Assembly: GCF_000463115.2 (NCBI RefSeq)
Contig: NZ_AWFX01000007.1
Coordinates: forward strand, 1 to 64,000
Length of the DNA: 64,000 nucleotides
Source of the DNA: Franconibacter helveticus LMG 23732
Lineage (GTDB): Bacteria; Pseudomonadota; Gammaproteobacteria; Enterobacterales; Enterobacteriaceae
Reading direction: 5' to 3'
In this document: positions 32,710 to 44,363 of the stretch, one piece after another
Layout: each line of letters opens with the position of its first letter
Position numbering within the stretch: the stretch's first letter is position 1
The notes under the pieces: model-generated
What the model was told of the DNA's origin: nothing
Seen by the model: the letters and a program-made list of their open reading frames with translations, nothing else
Database searches by the model: none
Program-made: the position numbers and the translations under genes

Positions 32710-33993
32710 TTGTTTGACCGTTATGATGCCGGTGAGCAGGCGGTGCTGGTACACATCTACTTTACGCAAGACAAAGATATGGAAGACCTCCAGGAGTTTG
32801 AATCTCTGGTCTCTTCCGCCGGTGTCGAAGCATTACAGGTGATTACCGGTAGCCGTAAAGCTCCGCACCCAAAATATTATGTCGGTGAAGGTAAAGCAGT
32901 CGAAATCGCCGAGGCAGTGAAAGCTACTGGGGCGTCGGTCGTGCTGTTTGATCATGCGTTGACCCCCGCTCAGGAGCGCAACCTTGAGCGCTTGTGCGAG
33001 TGTCGTGTTATCGACCGCACCGGTTTGATTTTAGATATTTTCGCTCAGCGTGCGCGCACCCACGAAGGGAAGTTGCAGGTTGAGCTGGCGCAGTTGCGTC
33101 ATTTGGCTACGCGTCTGGTGCGTGGCTGGACCCACCTTGAACGCCAGAAAGGCGGTATTGGCCTGCGCGGGCCGGGTGAAACCCAGCTGGAAACCGACCG
33201 CCGTTTGCTGCGTAATCGCATCAGCCAGATCCTCTCGCGCCTGGAGCGCGTTGAAAAACAGCGAGAGCAGGGGCGTCGGTCGCGTGCAAAAGCCGATATT
33301 CCAACCGTCTCGCTGGTGGGCTACACCAACGCCGGTAAATCCACCCTGTTTAACCAGATAACCGAAGCTGAAGTCTATGCGGCTAACCAACTGTTCGCCA
33401 CGCTGGACCCTACGCTTCGTCGTATCGACGTGGCGGATGTAGGCGAAACGGTGCTGGCGGATACGGTGGGCTTTATTCGCCATTTGCCGCACGATCTGGT
33501 CGCTGCGTTCAAAGCTACGCTGCAAGAGACGCGTCAGGCGACGCTGTTGCTGCACGTGGTGGATGCCGCAGACCTGCGCATGCAGGAAAACATTGATGCT
33601 GTGAATACCGTACTGGAAGAGATCGAGGCCAATGAGATCCCGACTCTGCTGGTAATGAACAAAATCGATATGCTTGAAGAGTTTGAGCCGCGTATCGATC
33701 GCAATGATGAAAATCTGCCCATACGCGTCTGGCTTTCCGCGCAGACGGGTGCAGGCGTACCACTGCTTTTCCAGGCCCTGACGGAGCGTCTTTCTGGCGA
33801 GATAGCGCAGCATTCGCTGCACCTTCCTCCTGACGAGGCGGGCCGCTTGAGGAGCCGTTTTTATCAGCTTCAGGCGATAGAAAAAGAGTGGGTAGAGGAG
33901 GACGGTAGCGTCGGGATGCAGGTGCGCATGCCGGTGGTGGACTGGCGTCGCCTCTGTAAACAGGAACCGGCATTGGTTGACTATGTTGTCTAA
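32710..33993 (+). CDS. hflX: Ribosome-splitting GTPase HflX
   Basis: HflX is a stress-associated GTPase that splits stalled ribosomes. A TTG start at 32710, preceded by AGAGGG, gives 427 residues starting (M)[17 protein letters not shown], like E. coli (426). The N-terminal HflX domain (~1-195) contains the [20 protein letters not shown] segment. The GTPase domain has [12 protein letters not shown] (G1), [14 protein letters not shown] (G3) and NKIDML (G4). It lies between hfq and hflKC. Confidence 0.97.
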   Translation: MFDRYDAGEQAVLVHIYFTQDKDMEDLQEFESLVSSAGVEALQVITGSRKAPHPKYYVGEGKAVEIAEAVKATGASVVLFDHALTPAQERNLERLCECRVIDRTGLILDIFAQRARTHEGKLQVELAQLRHLATRLVRGWTHLERQKGGIGLRGPGETQLETDRRLLRNRISQILSRLERVEKQREQGRRSRAKADIPTVSLVGYTNAGKSTLFNQITEAEVYAANQLFATLDPTLRRIDVADVGETVLADTVGFIRHLPHDLVAAFKATLQETRQATLLLHVVDAADLRMQENIDAVNTVLEEIEANEIPTLLVMNKIDMLEEFEPRIDRNDENLPIRVWLSAQTGAGVPLLFQALTERLSGEIAQHSLHLPPDEAGRLRSRFYQLQAIEKEWVEEDGSVGMQVRMPVVDWRRLCKQEPALVDYVV

Positions 33994-34064
33994 CCGGCCG
34001 CTCAAAGCCTGAAGACCTTTCCCCTCTGGGGGATCTCACCGCATAACAAATATGGAGCACAAAC

Positions 34065-35306
34065 ATGGCGTGGAATCAGCCCGGTAATAACGGACAAGAC
34101 CGCGACCCGTGGGGAAGCAGCAAGCCAGGCGGCAACTCTGGGGGCAACAAGGGCGGTCGTGAACAAGGACCGCCCGATCTGGACGATATCTTCCGTAAGC
34201 TAAGCAAAAAGCTTGGCGGTTTCGGCGGCGGTAAAGGAACCGGCGGCTCCACTCAGGGGCCTCGCGGCCACATGGGTGGGCGCGTGGTTGGCATTGTCGC
34301 GGCGGCAGTCGTGATTATCTGGGCCGCCAGCGGGTTCTACACCATTAAAGAAGCAGAGCGCGGCGTGGTAACCCGTTTTGGCAAATTCAGCCATCTGGTG
34401 GAGCCGGGCCTGAACTGGAAACCCACTTTTATTGACGACGTGGTTGCGGTGAACGTAGAAGCGGTTCGCGAACTGGCGGCCTCCGGCATCATGTTGACCT
34501 CTGACGAAAACGTCGTGCGTGTTGAAATGAACGTGCAGTACCGCGTGACCGATCCGCAGCGTTACCTGTTTAGCGTCACCAGCGCCGACGACAGCCTGCG
34601 CCAGGCGACAGACAGCGCGCTGCGCGGCGTTATCGGCAAATACACCATGGACCGTATCCTCACGGAAGGCCGTACCGTTATTCGTAGCGATACCCAGCGG
34701 GAACTGGAAGAAACCATTCGTCCATACAACATGGGTATTACGTTGCTGGACGTAAACTTCCAGGCGGCGCGTCCGCCGGAAGAGGTGAAAGCGGCGTTTG
34801 ATGACGCTATCGCCGCGCGTGAAAACGAGCAGCAATATATTCGCGAAGCGGAAGCGTACACCAATGAAGTGCAGCCGCGCGCGAACGGTCAGGCTCAGCG
34901 TACGCTGGAAGAAGCGCGCGCTTATCGCACGCAAACTATCCTGGAAGCGCAGGGTGAAGTCGCCCGCTTCGCTAAGATCCTGCCGGAATATAAAGCCGCG
35001 CCGGAAATCACCCGCGAGCGTCTCTATATCGAAACCATGGAACGTGTGCTTAGCCATACCCGTAAAGTGCTGGTCAACGACAAAGGCGGCAACCTGATGG
35101 TGCTTCCGCTTGATCAGATGCTTAAAGGCGGCAGTTCAGCGCCTGCTTCCACAAGCGACAGCCCGAACTCGCTGCTGCGCTTACCGCCTGCTTCAGGCAG
35201 CAACAGCAACGCCACCACGACGCCTTCCGGCAACGCTGGCGACATTATGGACCAGCGCCGCGCCAACGCGCAGCGTAACGACTTCCAGCGCCAGGGGGGT
35301 GAATAA
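34065..35306 (+). CDS. hflK: FtsH protease regulator HflK
   Basis: HflK is an inner-membrane SPFH/band-7 protein that with HflC forms a large cage around FtsH and modulates its proteolysis. The 413 residues have a Gly/Asn-rich N-terminus, one membrane span (~80-98, IVAAAVVIIWAASGFYTI), the SPFH domain, and a coiled region (~270-330, NEQQYIREAEAYTNEVQP). The Ser/Asn-rich tail is a little different from E. coli (419). It is separated from hflC by only 2 bp. Confidence 0.97.
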   Translation: MAWNQPGNNGQDRDPWGSSKPGGNSGGNKGGREQGPPDLDDIFRKLSKKLGGFGGGKGTGGSTQGPRGHMGGRVVGIVAAAVVIIWAASGFYTIKEAERGVVTRFGKFSHLVEPGLNWKPTFIDDVVAVNVEAVRELAASGIMLTSDENVVRVEMNVQYRVTDPQRYLFSVTSADDSLRQATDSALRGVIGKYTMDRILTEGRTVIRSDTQRELEETIRPYNMGITLLDVNFQAARPPEEVKAAFDDAIAARENEQQYIREAEAYTNEVQPRANGQAQRTLEEARAYRTQTILEAQGEVARFAKILPEYKAAPEITRERLYIETMERVLSHTRKVLVNDKGGNLMVLPLDQMLKGGSSAPASTSDSPNSLLRLPPASGSNSNATTTPSGNAGDIMDQRRANAQRNDFQRQGGE

Positions 35307-35308
35307 CG

Positions 35309-36313
35309 ATGCGTAAGTCAGTTATTGCAATCATCATTATCGTGCTGGTAGTGCTCTACACCTCGATCTTCGTGGTGAAAGAGGGCGAGCGCGGCATTAC
35401 TTTGCGTTTCGGTAAAGTGTTACGTGACAACGAAAACAAACCGCTCGTCTTTGAGCCGGGCTTGCATTTCAAGATCCCGTTTATCGAGTCGGTGAAGACG
35501 CTGGACGCCCGTATCCAGACCATGGATAACCAGGCCGACCGCTTTGTCACCAAAGAGAAGAAAGACCTGATTGTCGACTCTTACATCAAATGGCGCATCA
35601 GCGACTTTAGCCGTTACTACCTGGCGACGGGCGGCGGCGACGTCTCTCAGGCCGAGGTGCTGCTCAAGCGTAAATTCTCGGACCGTCTGCGTTCTGAGAT
35701 TGGTCGCCTTGATGTAAAAGACATTGTGACCGACTCCCGCGGTCGACTGACCCTGGAAGTCCGCGATGCGCTGAATTCCGGCTCTTCGGGTACGGAAGAT
35801 GAAGTGGCGACGCCGGCGGCGGATGACGCCATCGCCAAAGCCGCTGAGCGCGTTCAGGCTGAAACCAACGGCAAAGTGCCGGTGATTAACCCGAACAGTA
35901 TGGCGGCGCTGGGCATTGAAGTGGTGGACGTACGCATCAAGCAGATCAACCTGCCTGCGGAAGTCTCCGAAGCTATCTTCAACCGTATGCGCGCTGAGCG
36001 TGAAGCGGTAGCCCGTCGTCACCGTTCGCAGGGTCAGGAAGAGGCGGAAAAACTGCGCGCGGCGGCGGATTACGAAGTGACCCGCACGCTGGCGGAAGCC
36101 GAGCGCCAGGCGCGTATCCTGCGTGGTGAAGGCGATGCTGAAGCGGCGAAACTGTTCGCAGACGCGTTCAGCCAGGATCCGGACTTCTATGCCTTTATTC
36201 GTAGCCTGCGCGCTTACGAAAACAGCTTCCAGAGCAATCAGGATGTGATGGTGCTGAGCCCGGAGAGCGACTTCTTCCGCTACATGAAGACGCCGACGAC
36301 CAGTACGCGTTAA
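35309..36313 (+). CDS. hflC: FtsH protease regulator HflC
   Basis: HflC is the partner of HflK in the membrane complex around FtsH. The 334 residues have an N-terminal membrane anchor (MRKSVIAIIIIVLVVLYTSI), an SPFH domain with EGERGITLRFGKVL, and a long C-terminal helix containing ARRHRSQGQEEAEKLRAAAD. Length equals E. coli HflC. It is the last gene before a strong terminator. Confidence 0.97.
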   Translation: MRKSVIAIIIIVLVVLYTSIFVVKEGERGITLRFGKVLRDNENKPLVFEPGLHFKIPFIESVKTLDARIQTMDNQADRFVTKEKKDLIVDSYIKWRISDFSRYYLATGGGDVSQAEVLLKRKFSDRLRSEIGRLDVKDIVTDSRGRLTLEVRDALNSGSSGTEDEVATPAADDAIAKAAERVQAETNGKVPVINPNSMAALGIEVVDVRIKQINLPAEVSEAIFNRMRAEREAVARRHRSQGQEEAEKLRAAADYEVTRTLAEAERQARILRGEGDAEAAKLFADAFSQDPDFYAFIRSLRAYENSFQSNQDVMVLSPESDFFRYMKTPTTSTR

Positions 36314-36330
36314 TATCACGCCTTATCAGA

Positions 36331-36361
36331 CAAGAGCCGGTTTCGACCGGCTCTTTTTTTA
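36331..36361 (+). terminator. hflKC operon terminator
   Basis: The stem AAGAGCCGG / CCGGCTCTT with a TTTCGA loop is followed by a T-run of eight, about 20 nt after the hflC stop. Confidence 0.9.
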
Positions 36362-36389
36362 TCGTTAATATGCAGCAGGAAAGGGAATC

Positions 36390-36587
36390 ATGAATAGTAC
36401 GATTATACTGGCGCTCGCGCTGGTGCTGGTCCTTGAAGGGCTGGGGCCAATGCTTTTTCCGCGTATCTGGCGCCGTCTGGTCCTGGGAATGGCTCAACTA
36501 CCCGATACCTTATTGCGGCGCTTCGGCGGAGGTCTTGTGGTTGCGGGCGTGGTCATCTACTACATGTTGACGAAAACGATTAACTGA
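36390..36587 (+). CDS. yjeT: DUF2065 membrane protein YjeT
   Basis: YjeT is a small inner-membrane protein of unknown function, 65 residues with two hydrophobic helices (residues ~3-25 and ~45-60) around RIWRRLVLGMAQLPDTLLRR. Length and sequence agree with E. coli YjeT, and it sits between hflC and purA as there. AAAGGGAAT precedes the ATG. Confidence 0.92.
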   Translation: MNSTIILALALVLVLEGLGPMLFPRIWRRLVLGMAQLPDTLLRRFGGGLVVAGVVIYYMLTKTIN

Positions 36588-36667
36588 GCAAATTTCAGCC
36601 GTTTTAGCCTGAATTTGTATACAAAAAGTGCTGATCATCCTGAAAGCTGGTGGTAGAATCCATTTTT

Positions 36668-36683
36668 AAGCAAACGGTGATTT
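36668..36683 (+). promoter_or_regulatory. Putative PurR operator at purA
   Basis: AAGCAAACGGTGATTT partially matches the PurR consensus ACGCAAACGTTTGCGT, with the GCAAACG half intact. It lies a few nt before the purA start and just after a likely -10 (TAGAAT, 36654-36659). E. coli purA is PurR-regulated. Confidence 0.45.
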
Positions 36684-36686
36684 TGA

Positions 36687-37988
<1,302 letters not shown>

Positions 37989-37994
37989 TCGTCT

Positions 37995-38022
37995 AAGGGC
38001 GCGCCTGTCGCGCCCTTTTTTC
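37995..38022 (+). terminator. purA terminator
   Basis: The stem AGGGCGCG / CGCGCCCT with a CCTGT loop and a T-run lies just after the purA stop. Confidence 0.85.
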
Positions 38023-38139
38023 ATCCTTTTTACCCGCCTTTTTCAAATAAATTAGCGGCCTTATCGCTGGCTGGTTTATCATCAATATATCTCGCCATCT
38101 GGCGATCCGCGTTTTTTCCTGCCCTGTTCTGAGGTTGAT

Positions 38140-38565
38140 GTGCAGTTAACGAGTTTTACCGATTTCGGATTGCGTGCTTTGATTTATATGGCATCGCTGC
38201 CTGAAGGACGCATGACCAGTATTTCGGAAGTAACGGCGGTCTACGGCGTATCCCGAAATCATATGGTCAAAATCATTAATCAGCTGAGCCGCGCCGGTTA
38301 TGTTACTGCGGTCCGCGGGAAAAACGGCGGCATTCGCCTTGGCAAGCCTGCATCACAGGTTCGCATCGGCGATGTAGTGCGCGAACTGGAGCCGCTGTCC
38401 GTTGTGAATTGCAGCAGCGCGTTTTGCCATATTACCCCTGCCTGCCGTCTGAAACAGGCGCTGACTAAGGCAGTGGAAAGTTTCCTTCAGGAACTGGATA
38501 ACTACACGCTGGCCGATTTAGTGGAAGAAAACCAGCCGCTCTACAAATTACTGCTGGTGGAATAA
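38140..38565 (+). CDS. nsrR: Nitric oxide-sensing repressor NsrR
   Basis: NsrR is an Rrf2-family repressor whose Fe-S cluster is destroyed by nitric oxide, freeing targets such as ytfE, hmp and hcp. The 141 residues start at a GTG ([20 protein letters not shown]) with the winged helix in ~25-70 ([20 protein letters not shown]). Cluster ligands Cys91, Cys96 and Cys102 ([14 protein letters not shown]) are present. It heads nsrR-rnr-rlmB. A near-consensus NsrR operator lies before ytfE in this same window. Confidence 0.97.
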   Translation: MQLTSFTDFGLRALIYMASLPEGRMTSISEVTAVYGVSRNHMVKIINQLSRAGYVTAVRGKNGGIRLGKPASQVRIGDVVRELEPLSVVNCSSAFCHITPACRLKQALTKAVESFLQELDNYTLADLVEENQPLYKLLLVE

Positions 38566-38599
38566 TCATTGCGCCGCAGCTGACAACGGAGGAACCGCA

Positions 38600-41056
38600 A
38601 TGTCACAAGATCCTTTTCAGGAAAGAGAAGCCGAAAAATACGAAAACCCGATCCCGAGCCGGGAATTTATCCTCGAACACCTGACGAAACGGGAAAAACC
38701 GGCCAACCGGGAAGAGCTTGCGCAGGAGCTGCACATTGAAGGCGAAGAGCAGCAGGAAGCGCTGCGTCGTCGGCTGCGCGCCATGGAACGCGACGGCCAA
38801 CTGGTCTTCACTCGCCGCCAGTGCTACGCGCTGCCGGAGCGCCTCGATCTTTTAAAAGGCACCGTTATCGGCCACCGCGACGGTTACGGCTTCCTGCGCG
38901 TGGAAGGGCGTAAAGACGATCTGTACCTCTCATCCGAACAGATGAAAACCTGCATCCACGGCGACATCGTGCTGGCGCAACCGCTCGGCTCGGACCGCAA
39001 AGGGCGTCGCGAAGCGCGTATCGTGCGCGTGCTGGTGCCAAAAACCAGTCAGATTGTCGGGCGTTACTTTACTGACGCAGGCGTTGGCTTCGTGGTGCCG
39101 GATGACAGCCGTCTGAGCTTCGATATCCTGATCCCGCCGGAAGAGATCATGGGCGCCCGTATGGGCTTCGTGGTGGTGGTCGAACTGACCCAACGCCCAA
39201 CGCGGCGTACCAAAGCGGTAGGGAAAATCGTTGAAGTGTTAGGCGACAACATGGGCACCGGTCTGGCCGTTGACATGGCGCTGCGCACGCATGAAATTCC
39301 GTATATCTGGCCGAAAGAGGTTGAACAGCAAATCGCCGGGCTGAAAGAAGAAGTGCCGGAAGAGGCGAAAGCGGGGCGCGTAGACCTGCGCCAACTGCCG
39401 CTGGTGACCATCGACGGCGAAGACGCCCGCGACTTTGACGACGCCGTTTACTGCGAGAAAAAACGCGGCGGCGGCTGGCGCCTGTGGGTAGCTATCGCCG
39501 ACGTCAGCTACTACGTGCGCCCTTACACGCCGCTTGATAAAGAAGCGCGCAACCGCGGCACTTCGGTCTACTTCCCTTCGCAAGTCGTGCCCATGCTGCC
39601 GGAAGTCCTCTCAAACGGGCTTTGCTCGCTTAACCCGCAGGTAGACCGCCTGTGCATGGTCTGTGAAATGACCGTCTCCGCCAAGGGGCGCCTGACCGGT
39701 TACAAATTCTATGAAGCGGTAATGAACTCGCACGCGCGCCTCACCTACACCAAGGTGTGGCACATTCTGCAAGGCGACCAGGATTTACGCAGCCAGTACC
39801 AGCCGCTGGTGCGCCACATTGAAGAGCTGCATAACCTCTACAAAGCGCTGGATGAAGCGCGCGACGAGCGCGGCGGCATCTCTTTTGAAAGCGAAGAGGC
39901 GAAGTTCATCTTTAACGCCGAACGCCGTATCGAGCGCATTGAACAGACCGAGCGCAACGACGCCCACAAGCTCATCGAAGAGTGCATGATTCTGGCGAAC
40001 ATCTCTGCGGCGCGTTTTGTTGAGAAAAACAAAGAGCCGGCGCTGTTCCGTATTCACGATCGCCCAACCAACGACGCCATCACGGCGTTTCGCACGGTGC
40101 TGGCGGAGCTGGGGCTTGAATTGCCTGGCGGCAACAAGCCGGAGCCGCGCGATTACGCAGAGCTGCTGGAGTCGATTGCGGATCGTCCCGATCATGAAAT
40201 GCTGCAAACCATGCTGCTGCGCTCCATGAAGCAGGCTATCTACGATCCGGAAAACCGCGGTCACTTCGGCCTGGCGTTGCAGTCTTACGCGCACTTTACC
40301 TCGCCGATCCGCCGTTACCCCGATTTACTGCTGCACCGCGCGCTGAAATACCTGGTGGCGAAGCAGGAAGGGCACCAGGGCGAAAGTACCGAAACGGGCG
40401 GCTGGCACTACAACATGGATGAGATGCTGCAACTCGGCCAGCACTGCTCCATGGCGGAACGTCGCGCCGACGAAGCAACGCGTGAAGTGGCGGACTGGCT
40501 GAAGTGCGACTTTATGCAGGATCACGTTGGCGGCACTTTTTCCGGCGTTATCGCAAGCGTCACCGGCTTCGGCTTCTTTGTGCGCCTGAGCGATCTCTTT
40601 ATCGATGGTCTGGTGCACGTCTCGTCGCTGGACAACGACTACTACCGCTTCGATCAGGTTGGTCAGCGGCTTATCGGCGAGTCCAGCGGGCAGACCTACC
40701 GGCTTGGCGATCGCGTTGAGGTGCGGGTAGAAGCGGTCAACATGGACGAGCGTAAGATAGACTTCTCGCTTATCTCCAGCGAACGCGCGCCGCGCGGCGC
40801 CGGTAAAACCGCCCGCGAGCGCGAAAAACGCGGCGCAGGCGCGAACAGCGGTAAAGGCGGCAAACGCCGTCAGGCCGGCAAGCGTGTCAACTTCGAGCCG
40901 GACAGCGCGTTCCGCAAGGGTAAACCTAAAGCGAAGCGCAGCGATCGCGACGAGCCGAAAGGCAAAGCGAAAGGGAAAACACCGTCGGCAAAAACCGCTA
41001 AAATCGCCGCTGCGACAAAAGCGAAGCGTGCGGCGAAAAAGAAGCAGGCTGAGTAA
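38600..41056 (+). CDS. rnr: Ribonuclease R
   Basis: RNase R is a 3'-5' exoribonuclease able to degrade structured RNA. The 818 residues (E. coli 813) show an N-terminal helix-turn-helix (~20-85), cold-shock domains, the RNB catalytic domain with the metal-binding Asp cluster [15 protein letters not shown] (~274-288) and [12 protein letters not shown] near 560-575. An S1 domain (~640-730) and a long Lys/Arg-rich tail (~730-818) follow. It is 34 bp after nsrR. Confidence 0.97.
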   Translation: MSQDPFQEREAEKYENPIPSREFILEHLTKREKPANREELAQELHIEGEEQQEALRRRLRAMERDGQLVFTRRQCYALPERLDLLKGTVIGHRDGYGFLRVEGRKDDLYLSSEQMKTCIHGDIVLAQPLGSDRKGRREARIVRVLVPKTSQIVGRYFTDAGVGFVVPDDSRLSFDILIPPEEIMGARMGFVVVVELTQRPTRRTKAVGKIVEVLGDNMGTGLAVDMALRTHEIPYIWPKEVEQQIAGLKEEVPEEAKAGRVDLRQLPLVTIDGEDARDFDDAVYCEKKRGGGWRLWVAIADVSYYVRPYTPLDKEARNRGTSVYFPSQVVPMLPEVLSNGLCSLNPQVDRLCMVCEMTVSAKGRLTGYKFYEAVMNSHARLTYTKVWHILQGDQDLRSQYQPLVRHIEELHNLYKALDEARDERGGISFESEEAKFIFNAERRIERIEQTERNDAHKLIEECMILANISAARFVEKNKEPALFRIHDRPTNDAITAFRTVLAELGLELPGGNKPEPRDYAELLESIADRPDHEMLQTMLLRSMKQAIYDPENRGHFGLALQSYAHFTSPIRRYPDLLLHRALKYLVAKQEGHQGESTETGGWHYNMDEMLQLGQHCSMAERRADEATREVADWLKCDFMQDHVGGTFSGVIASVTGFGFFVRLSDLFIDGLVHVSSLDNDYYRFDQVGQRLIGESSGQTYRLGDRVEVRVEAVNMDERKIDFSLISSERAPRGAGKTAREREKRGAGANSGKGGKRRQAGKRVNFEPDSAFRKGKPKAKRSDRDEPKGKAKGKTPSAKTAKIAAATKAKRAAKKKQAE

Positions 41057-41128
41057 CCTTTATCCCTCCCTGAACGGGGAGGGAAGCAAGTCAAAAAGGC
41101 GGTTCGCCGCCCCTAATGAGTACTATTC

Positions 41129-41860
41129 ATGAGTGAAATGATTTACGGCATCCACGCCGTTCAGGCGCTGCTTGAGCGTGCGCCGGAGCGCTTTCAGGAA
41201 GTTTTTATTCTCAAGGGACGCGAAGACAAGCGCCTGTTGCCGCTTATCCACGCGCTGGAAGCGCAGGGCGTGCCGATCCAGGTCGCGAGCCGCCAGTTTC
41301 TTGATGAGAAAGCCGACGGCGCCGTGCATCAGGGCATTATCGCCCGCGTGAAGCCAGGACGTCAGTATCAGGAAAACGATCTACCAGATCTGATCGCCCA
41401 GTACGATCAGCCGTTTCTGTTGATCCTGGATGGCGTGACCGATCCGCATAACCTCGGCGCCTGCCTGCGCAGCGCGGATGCCGCGGGCGTGCATGCGGTT
41501 ATCGTACCGAAAGATCGTTCCGCCCAGCTTAACGCTACGGCGAAAAAAGTGGCCTGCGGCGCGGCGGAAAGCGTACCGCTGATCCGCGTCACCAACCTGG
41601 CGCGCACTATGCGTCAGTTGCAGGAGGCGAATGTCTGGATCGTCGGCACGGCGGGCGAAGCGGACCACACGCTTTACCAGAGCAAAATGACCGGCCCGAT
41701 GGCGCTGGTGATGGGCGCGGAAGGCGAAGGCATGCGCCGTCTCACGCGCGAACATTGCGACGAGCTTATCAGCATCCCCATGGCGGGCAGCGTCTCTTCT
41801 CTGAACGTATCGGTAGCGACGGGGATTTGCCTGTTTGAAGCGGTGCGCCAGCGCGGTTGA
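41129..41860 (+). CDS. rlmB: 23S rRNA (guanosine-2'-O)-methyltransferase RlmB
   Basis: RlmB methylates G2251 of 23S rRNA using SAM. The 243 residues equal E. coli RlmB. The N-terminal L30e-like domain (~1-75) and the C-terminal SpoU knot with [37 protein letters not shown] and [16 protein letters not shown] are complete. It follows rnr after 72 bp containing an 8-bp GC hairpin (41063-41084) without a T-run. Confidence 0.97.
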   Translation: MSEMIYGIHAVQALLERAPERFQEVFILKGREDKRLLPLIHALEAQGVPIQVASRQFLDEKADGAVHQGIIARVKPGRQYQENDLPDLIAQYDQPFLLILDGVTDPHNLGACLRSADAAGVHAVIVPKDRSAQLNATAKKVACGAAESVPLIRVTNLARTMRQLQEANVWIVGTAGEADHTLYQSKMTGPMALVMGAEGEGMRRLTREHCDELISIPMAGSVSSLNVSVATGICLFEAVRQRG

Positions 41861-41875
41861 GCATAGTTAATAAAG

Positions 41876-41909
41876 AAAAAAGCCACCTTTCGGGGTGGCT
41901 TTTTTTTTG
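41876..41909 (+). terminator. rlmB terminator
   Basis: The stem AGCCACC / GGTGGCT with a short loop has an A-run before it and a run of nine T after it. Confidence 0.9.
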
Positions 41910-42064
41910 CCGCAGCGTCAAAAACCAGGGGGATAAATTTCCAGACGTATAGTGTAAAGTTTTGGCAGGAAAATCAGTCGCTCCACGCAGGCTGCTACTA
42001 TAAACGTCACAGGCGCGTGGCCTGTTAACTTCCATTACTTTTAACCGGATCGGGAGAAGCGACC

Positions 42065-42463
42065 GTGCAGACATTCCATGGACTGATGGCGTTTTGCGCT
42101 TACTTTTTTATCGGGCTGGTGATGATTAACTGTTTTATGTTTATCTACACCCGAATCACCCCGTACAACGAATGGCAGTTAATTAAAGAAAATAACAGCT
42201 CGGCGGCAGCGGCCTTTAGCGGCGCTATTCTTGGGTATGTTATTCCGCTGGCCAGCGCGGCGGTAAACTCCGTCAGCCTGCTGGACTATCTCATCTGGGG
42301 AGCGATTGCGCTGGTCGTTCAGCTTATCATCTACGCTGGCGTGCGCGTTTATATGCCGAAGCTGAGCAATAAGATTGCGGATGGCAATATAGCGGCCGGG
42401 ATATTTATGGGCGCGGCGTCGCTGGCGGGCGGTATTCTCAACGCAGCCTGCATGACCTGGTAA
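42065..42463 (+). CDS. yjfL: DUF350 membrane protein YjfL
   Basis: YjfL is an inner-membrane protein of 132 residues with four predicted spans and no soluble domain. The start is a GTG (MQTFHGLMAFCAYFFIGLVM) with GGGAGAAG upstream. Conserved NSSAAAAFSGAILGYVIPLA marks the family. Its function is unknown. It is followed by yjfM (32 bp) and yjfC, the conserved module also found in E. coli. The upstream partners yjfI, yjfJ (PspA-like) and yjfK are absent here. Confidence 0.9.
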   Translation: MQTFHGLMAFCAYFFIGLVMINCFMFIYTRITPYNEWQLIKENNSSAAAAFSGAILGYVIPLASAAVNSVSLLDYLIWGAIALVVQLIIYAGVRVYMPKLSNKIADGNIAAGIFMGAASLAGGILNAACMTW

Positions 42464-42495
42464 ACAATAACGAATAAAGCTAATCAAGGGTAAAA

Positions 42496-43116
42496 ATGGC
42501 GGCATCAAGGAAGAGGCGAAAAAAACGCCGTCTCCCCAGCCCGGTAATGAATTCTGCCGATCTGGATATCTATAAAAACACGAAGAAACGTAAAGGGCCG
42601 AAAGTTTTAACGCTCGCCATTATGGGCGGCGCGGCCTTTTTCGCAATTAAAAGCGGCGGCAAGGCCAGCGATAACGATGGCGACGGCTATTTCTATAACT
42701 CTGTCGAGTCATGCGTCGCGGACGACAATCCGCGCGACGTTTGCACTCAGGCATGGAATGCCTCAAAAACGGCTTTAGAAAATGAGGCTTCGCTGCCGTT
42801 AACCTGGGCTGCCTGTTATGACCGTTACGATAACTGCATCTGGGATGCGCAGCGACAAACATGGATGCCGGTTATGGCGGGTTTTCTGTTGGCGAAACGG
42901 CAGAAACAGGATGAAGAGCAGGAGAGCCATACCAGCACTTATCATGGCAGCTCGTTCTATTATTCCCGCCCGGTCTGGCGCAATACCTCAGGCGATTACG
43001 CCTGGCGCTCCCGCTCAACATCCAGCGTGAATGGCTATGCAACCCGCAGCGTTAAAACGCTTTCGCGCGGCGGTTTTGCAGGCTCCTCCGGCGCTCACGG
43101 CCGCTGGGGAGGCTAG
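42496..43116 (+). CDS. yjfM: DUF1190 protein YjfM
   Basis: This 206-residue protein has a very basic N-terminus, then one hydrophobic segment (VLTLAIMGGAAFFAIKSGG, ~36-54). An acidic EF-hand-like loop DNDGDGYFYNSVESC and four cysteines suggest a structured extracytoplasmic domain. The C-terminal third is rich in Ser, Gly, Arg and Trp and ends GRWGG. The function is unknown. yjfC begins at the base after its stop, so both are likely translated together, and the exposed Gly-Gly end is a conceivable substrate for the YjfC ligase; that is inference. Confidence 0.87.
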   Translation: MAASRKRRKKRRLPSPVMNSADLDIYKNTKKRKGPKVLTLAIMGGAAFFAIKSGGKASDNDGDGYFYNSVESCVADDNPRDVCTQAWNASKTALENEASLPLTWAACYDRYDNCIWDAQRQTWMPVMAGFLLAKRQKQDEEQESHTSTYHGSSFYYSRPVWRNTSGDYAWRSRSTSSVNGYATRSVKTLSRGGFAGSSGAHGRWGG

Positions 43117-44280
43117 ATGTTGCGTCACGCCGTCCCGGTGCGCCCGGGGCTTGAGCGCACTGCGCGCGATCACGGCTTTAATTTCCATATCATTGATAAT
43201 GAAATTTACTGGGACGAAAGCCGCGCCTATCGCTTCACGCTTAAGCAAATCGAAGAGCAGATTGAAAAGCCCACCAACGAACTGCACGCCATGTGTCTTG
43301 ATGTGGTTGACCGCGCGCTGCGTAACGAGGCTATGCTGGAACAGCTGGCCATCCCGGAACTGTACTGGGATGCCATTGCCCGCAGCTGGCAGGAAAACGA
43401 CCCCTCGCTCTATGGCCGTATGGATTTTGTCTGGTGCGGAAAAGGCCCGGTAAAGCTGCTGGAATACAATGCCGATACGCCTACGTCGCTTTATGAGTCA
43501 GCTTACTTTCAGTGGCTGTGGCTTGAGGAGGCGCGCGCGCATCGTTTCATTCCCCGCAATGCCGATCAATACAACGCCATCCAGGAAAAGCTTATCGCCC
43601 GGTTCGCCGAGCTGAAAAGCGCAGACCCGCTCTATTTTTGCTGCTGTAAAGAAACCGAAGAAGATCGCGGCACGGTGCTTTATCTGGAGGATTGCGCGGT
43701 GCAGGCGGGGCTTAATACCCGTTTTATCTACATGGAAGATCTGGGGCTTGGCGTAGGCGGGCTGTTGACAGATTTGCAGGATAACGTGATTCGTCAGGCG
43801 TTTAAGCTCTACCCGCTGGAATGGATGATGCGCGACGAAAACGGGCCATTACTGCGCAAGCGGCACGAGCGCTGGATTGAACCGCTCTGGAAAAGCATCC
43901 TGAGCAACAAAGGGCTTTTGCCGCTGCTGTGGCGCTTTTTCCCTGGACATCCTAATCTGCTGCCCGCCTGGTTTGATGGCGAAGCGGCGATAGTCGCGCC
44001 GGGCGAAAGCTATGTGCGTAAGCCGCTCTTTTCCCGCGAGGGCGGAAACGTCACGATTTTCGACGGCCAGCATCGCGTGCTTGACCAGCAGGGCGGCGTC
44101 TACGGCGCGGAGCCGGTTATCTGGCAGGCTTTCCAGCCGCTGCCGCGCTTTGGCGACAGTTATACCCTCATTGGCAGTTGGGTGGTGGATGATGAAGCCG
44201 TGGGGATGGGCATTCGCGAAGACAGTACCCTGATAACCAAAGATACCTCGAGGTTTGTACCGCACTATATCGCGGGTTAA
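43117..44280 (+). CDS. yjfC: Glutathionylspermidine-synthase-like ATP-grasp ligase YjfC
   Basis: The 387-residue ATP-grasp protein resembles the synthetase half of glutathionylspermidine synthase. It has WCGKGPVKLLEYNADTPTSL (~107-126) and YVRKPLFSREGGNVTIF (~300-316), and ends SWVVDDEAVGMGIREDSTLI. The amidase half is missing, so it probably forms an amide bond between a carboxylate (such as a C-terminal Gly) and an amine of unknown identity. The ATG directly follows the yjfM stop. Confidence 0.88.
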   Translation: MLRHAVPVRPGLERTARDHGFNFHIIDNEIYWDESRAYRFTLKQIEEQIEKPTNELHAMCLDVVDRALRNEAMLEQLAIPELYWDAIARSWQENDPSLYGRMDFVWCGKGPVKLLEYNADTPTSLYESAYFQWLWLEEARAHRFIPRNADQYNAIQEKLIARFAELKSADPLYFCCCKETEEDRGTVLYLEDCAVQAGLNTRFIYMEDLGLGVGGLLTDLQDNVIRQAFKLYPLEWMMRDENGPLLRKRHERWIEPLWKSILSNKGLLPLLWRFFPGHPNLLPAWFDGEAAIVAPGESYVRKPLFSREGGNVTIFDGQHRVLDQQGGVYGAEPVIWQAFQPLPRFGDSYTLIGSWVVDDEAVGMGIREDSTLITKDTSRFVPHYIAG

Positions 44281-44363
44281 CCGCGCTTTTGTGACCGCAT
44301 TCCATGCGCGCCTTCCCGCCGCTGCCATAATGAGTGGCGGTGCCCATAACGGAGGGAGAGCGC

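Noticed and set aside
33031..34005. Open frame (324 codons) antisense to hflX
   Set aside because: It overlaps a complete hflX gene, and its His/Arg/Gln-rich composition is typical of antisense frames.
41063..41084. 8-bp hairpin between rnr and rlmB as a terminator
   Set aside because: The stem is perfect but no T-run follows and rlmB is expected to be read from the nsrR-rnr transcript.
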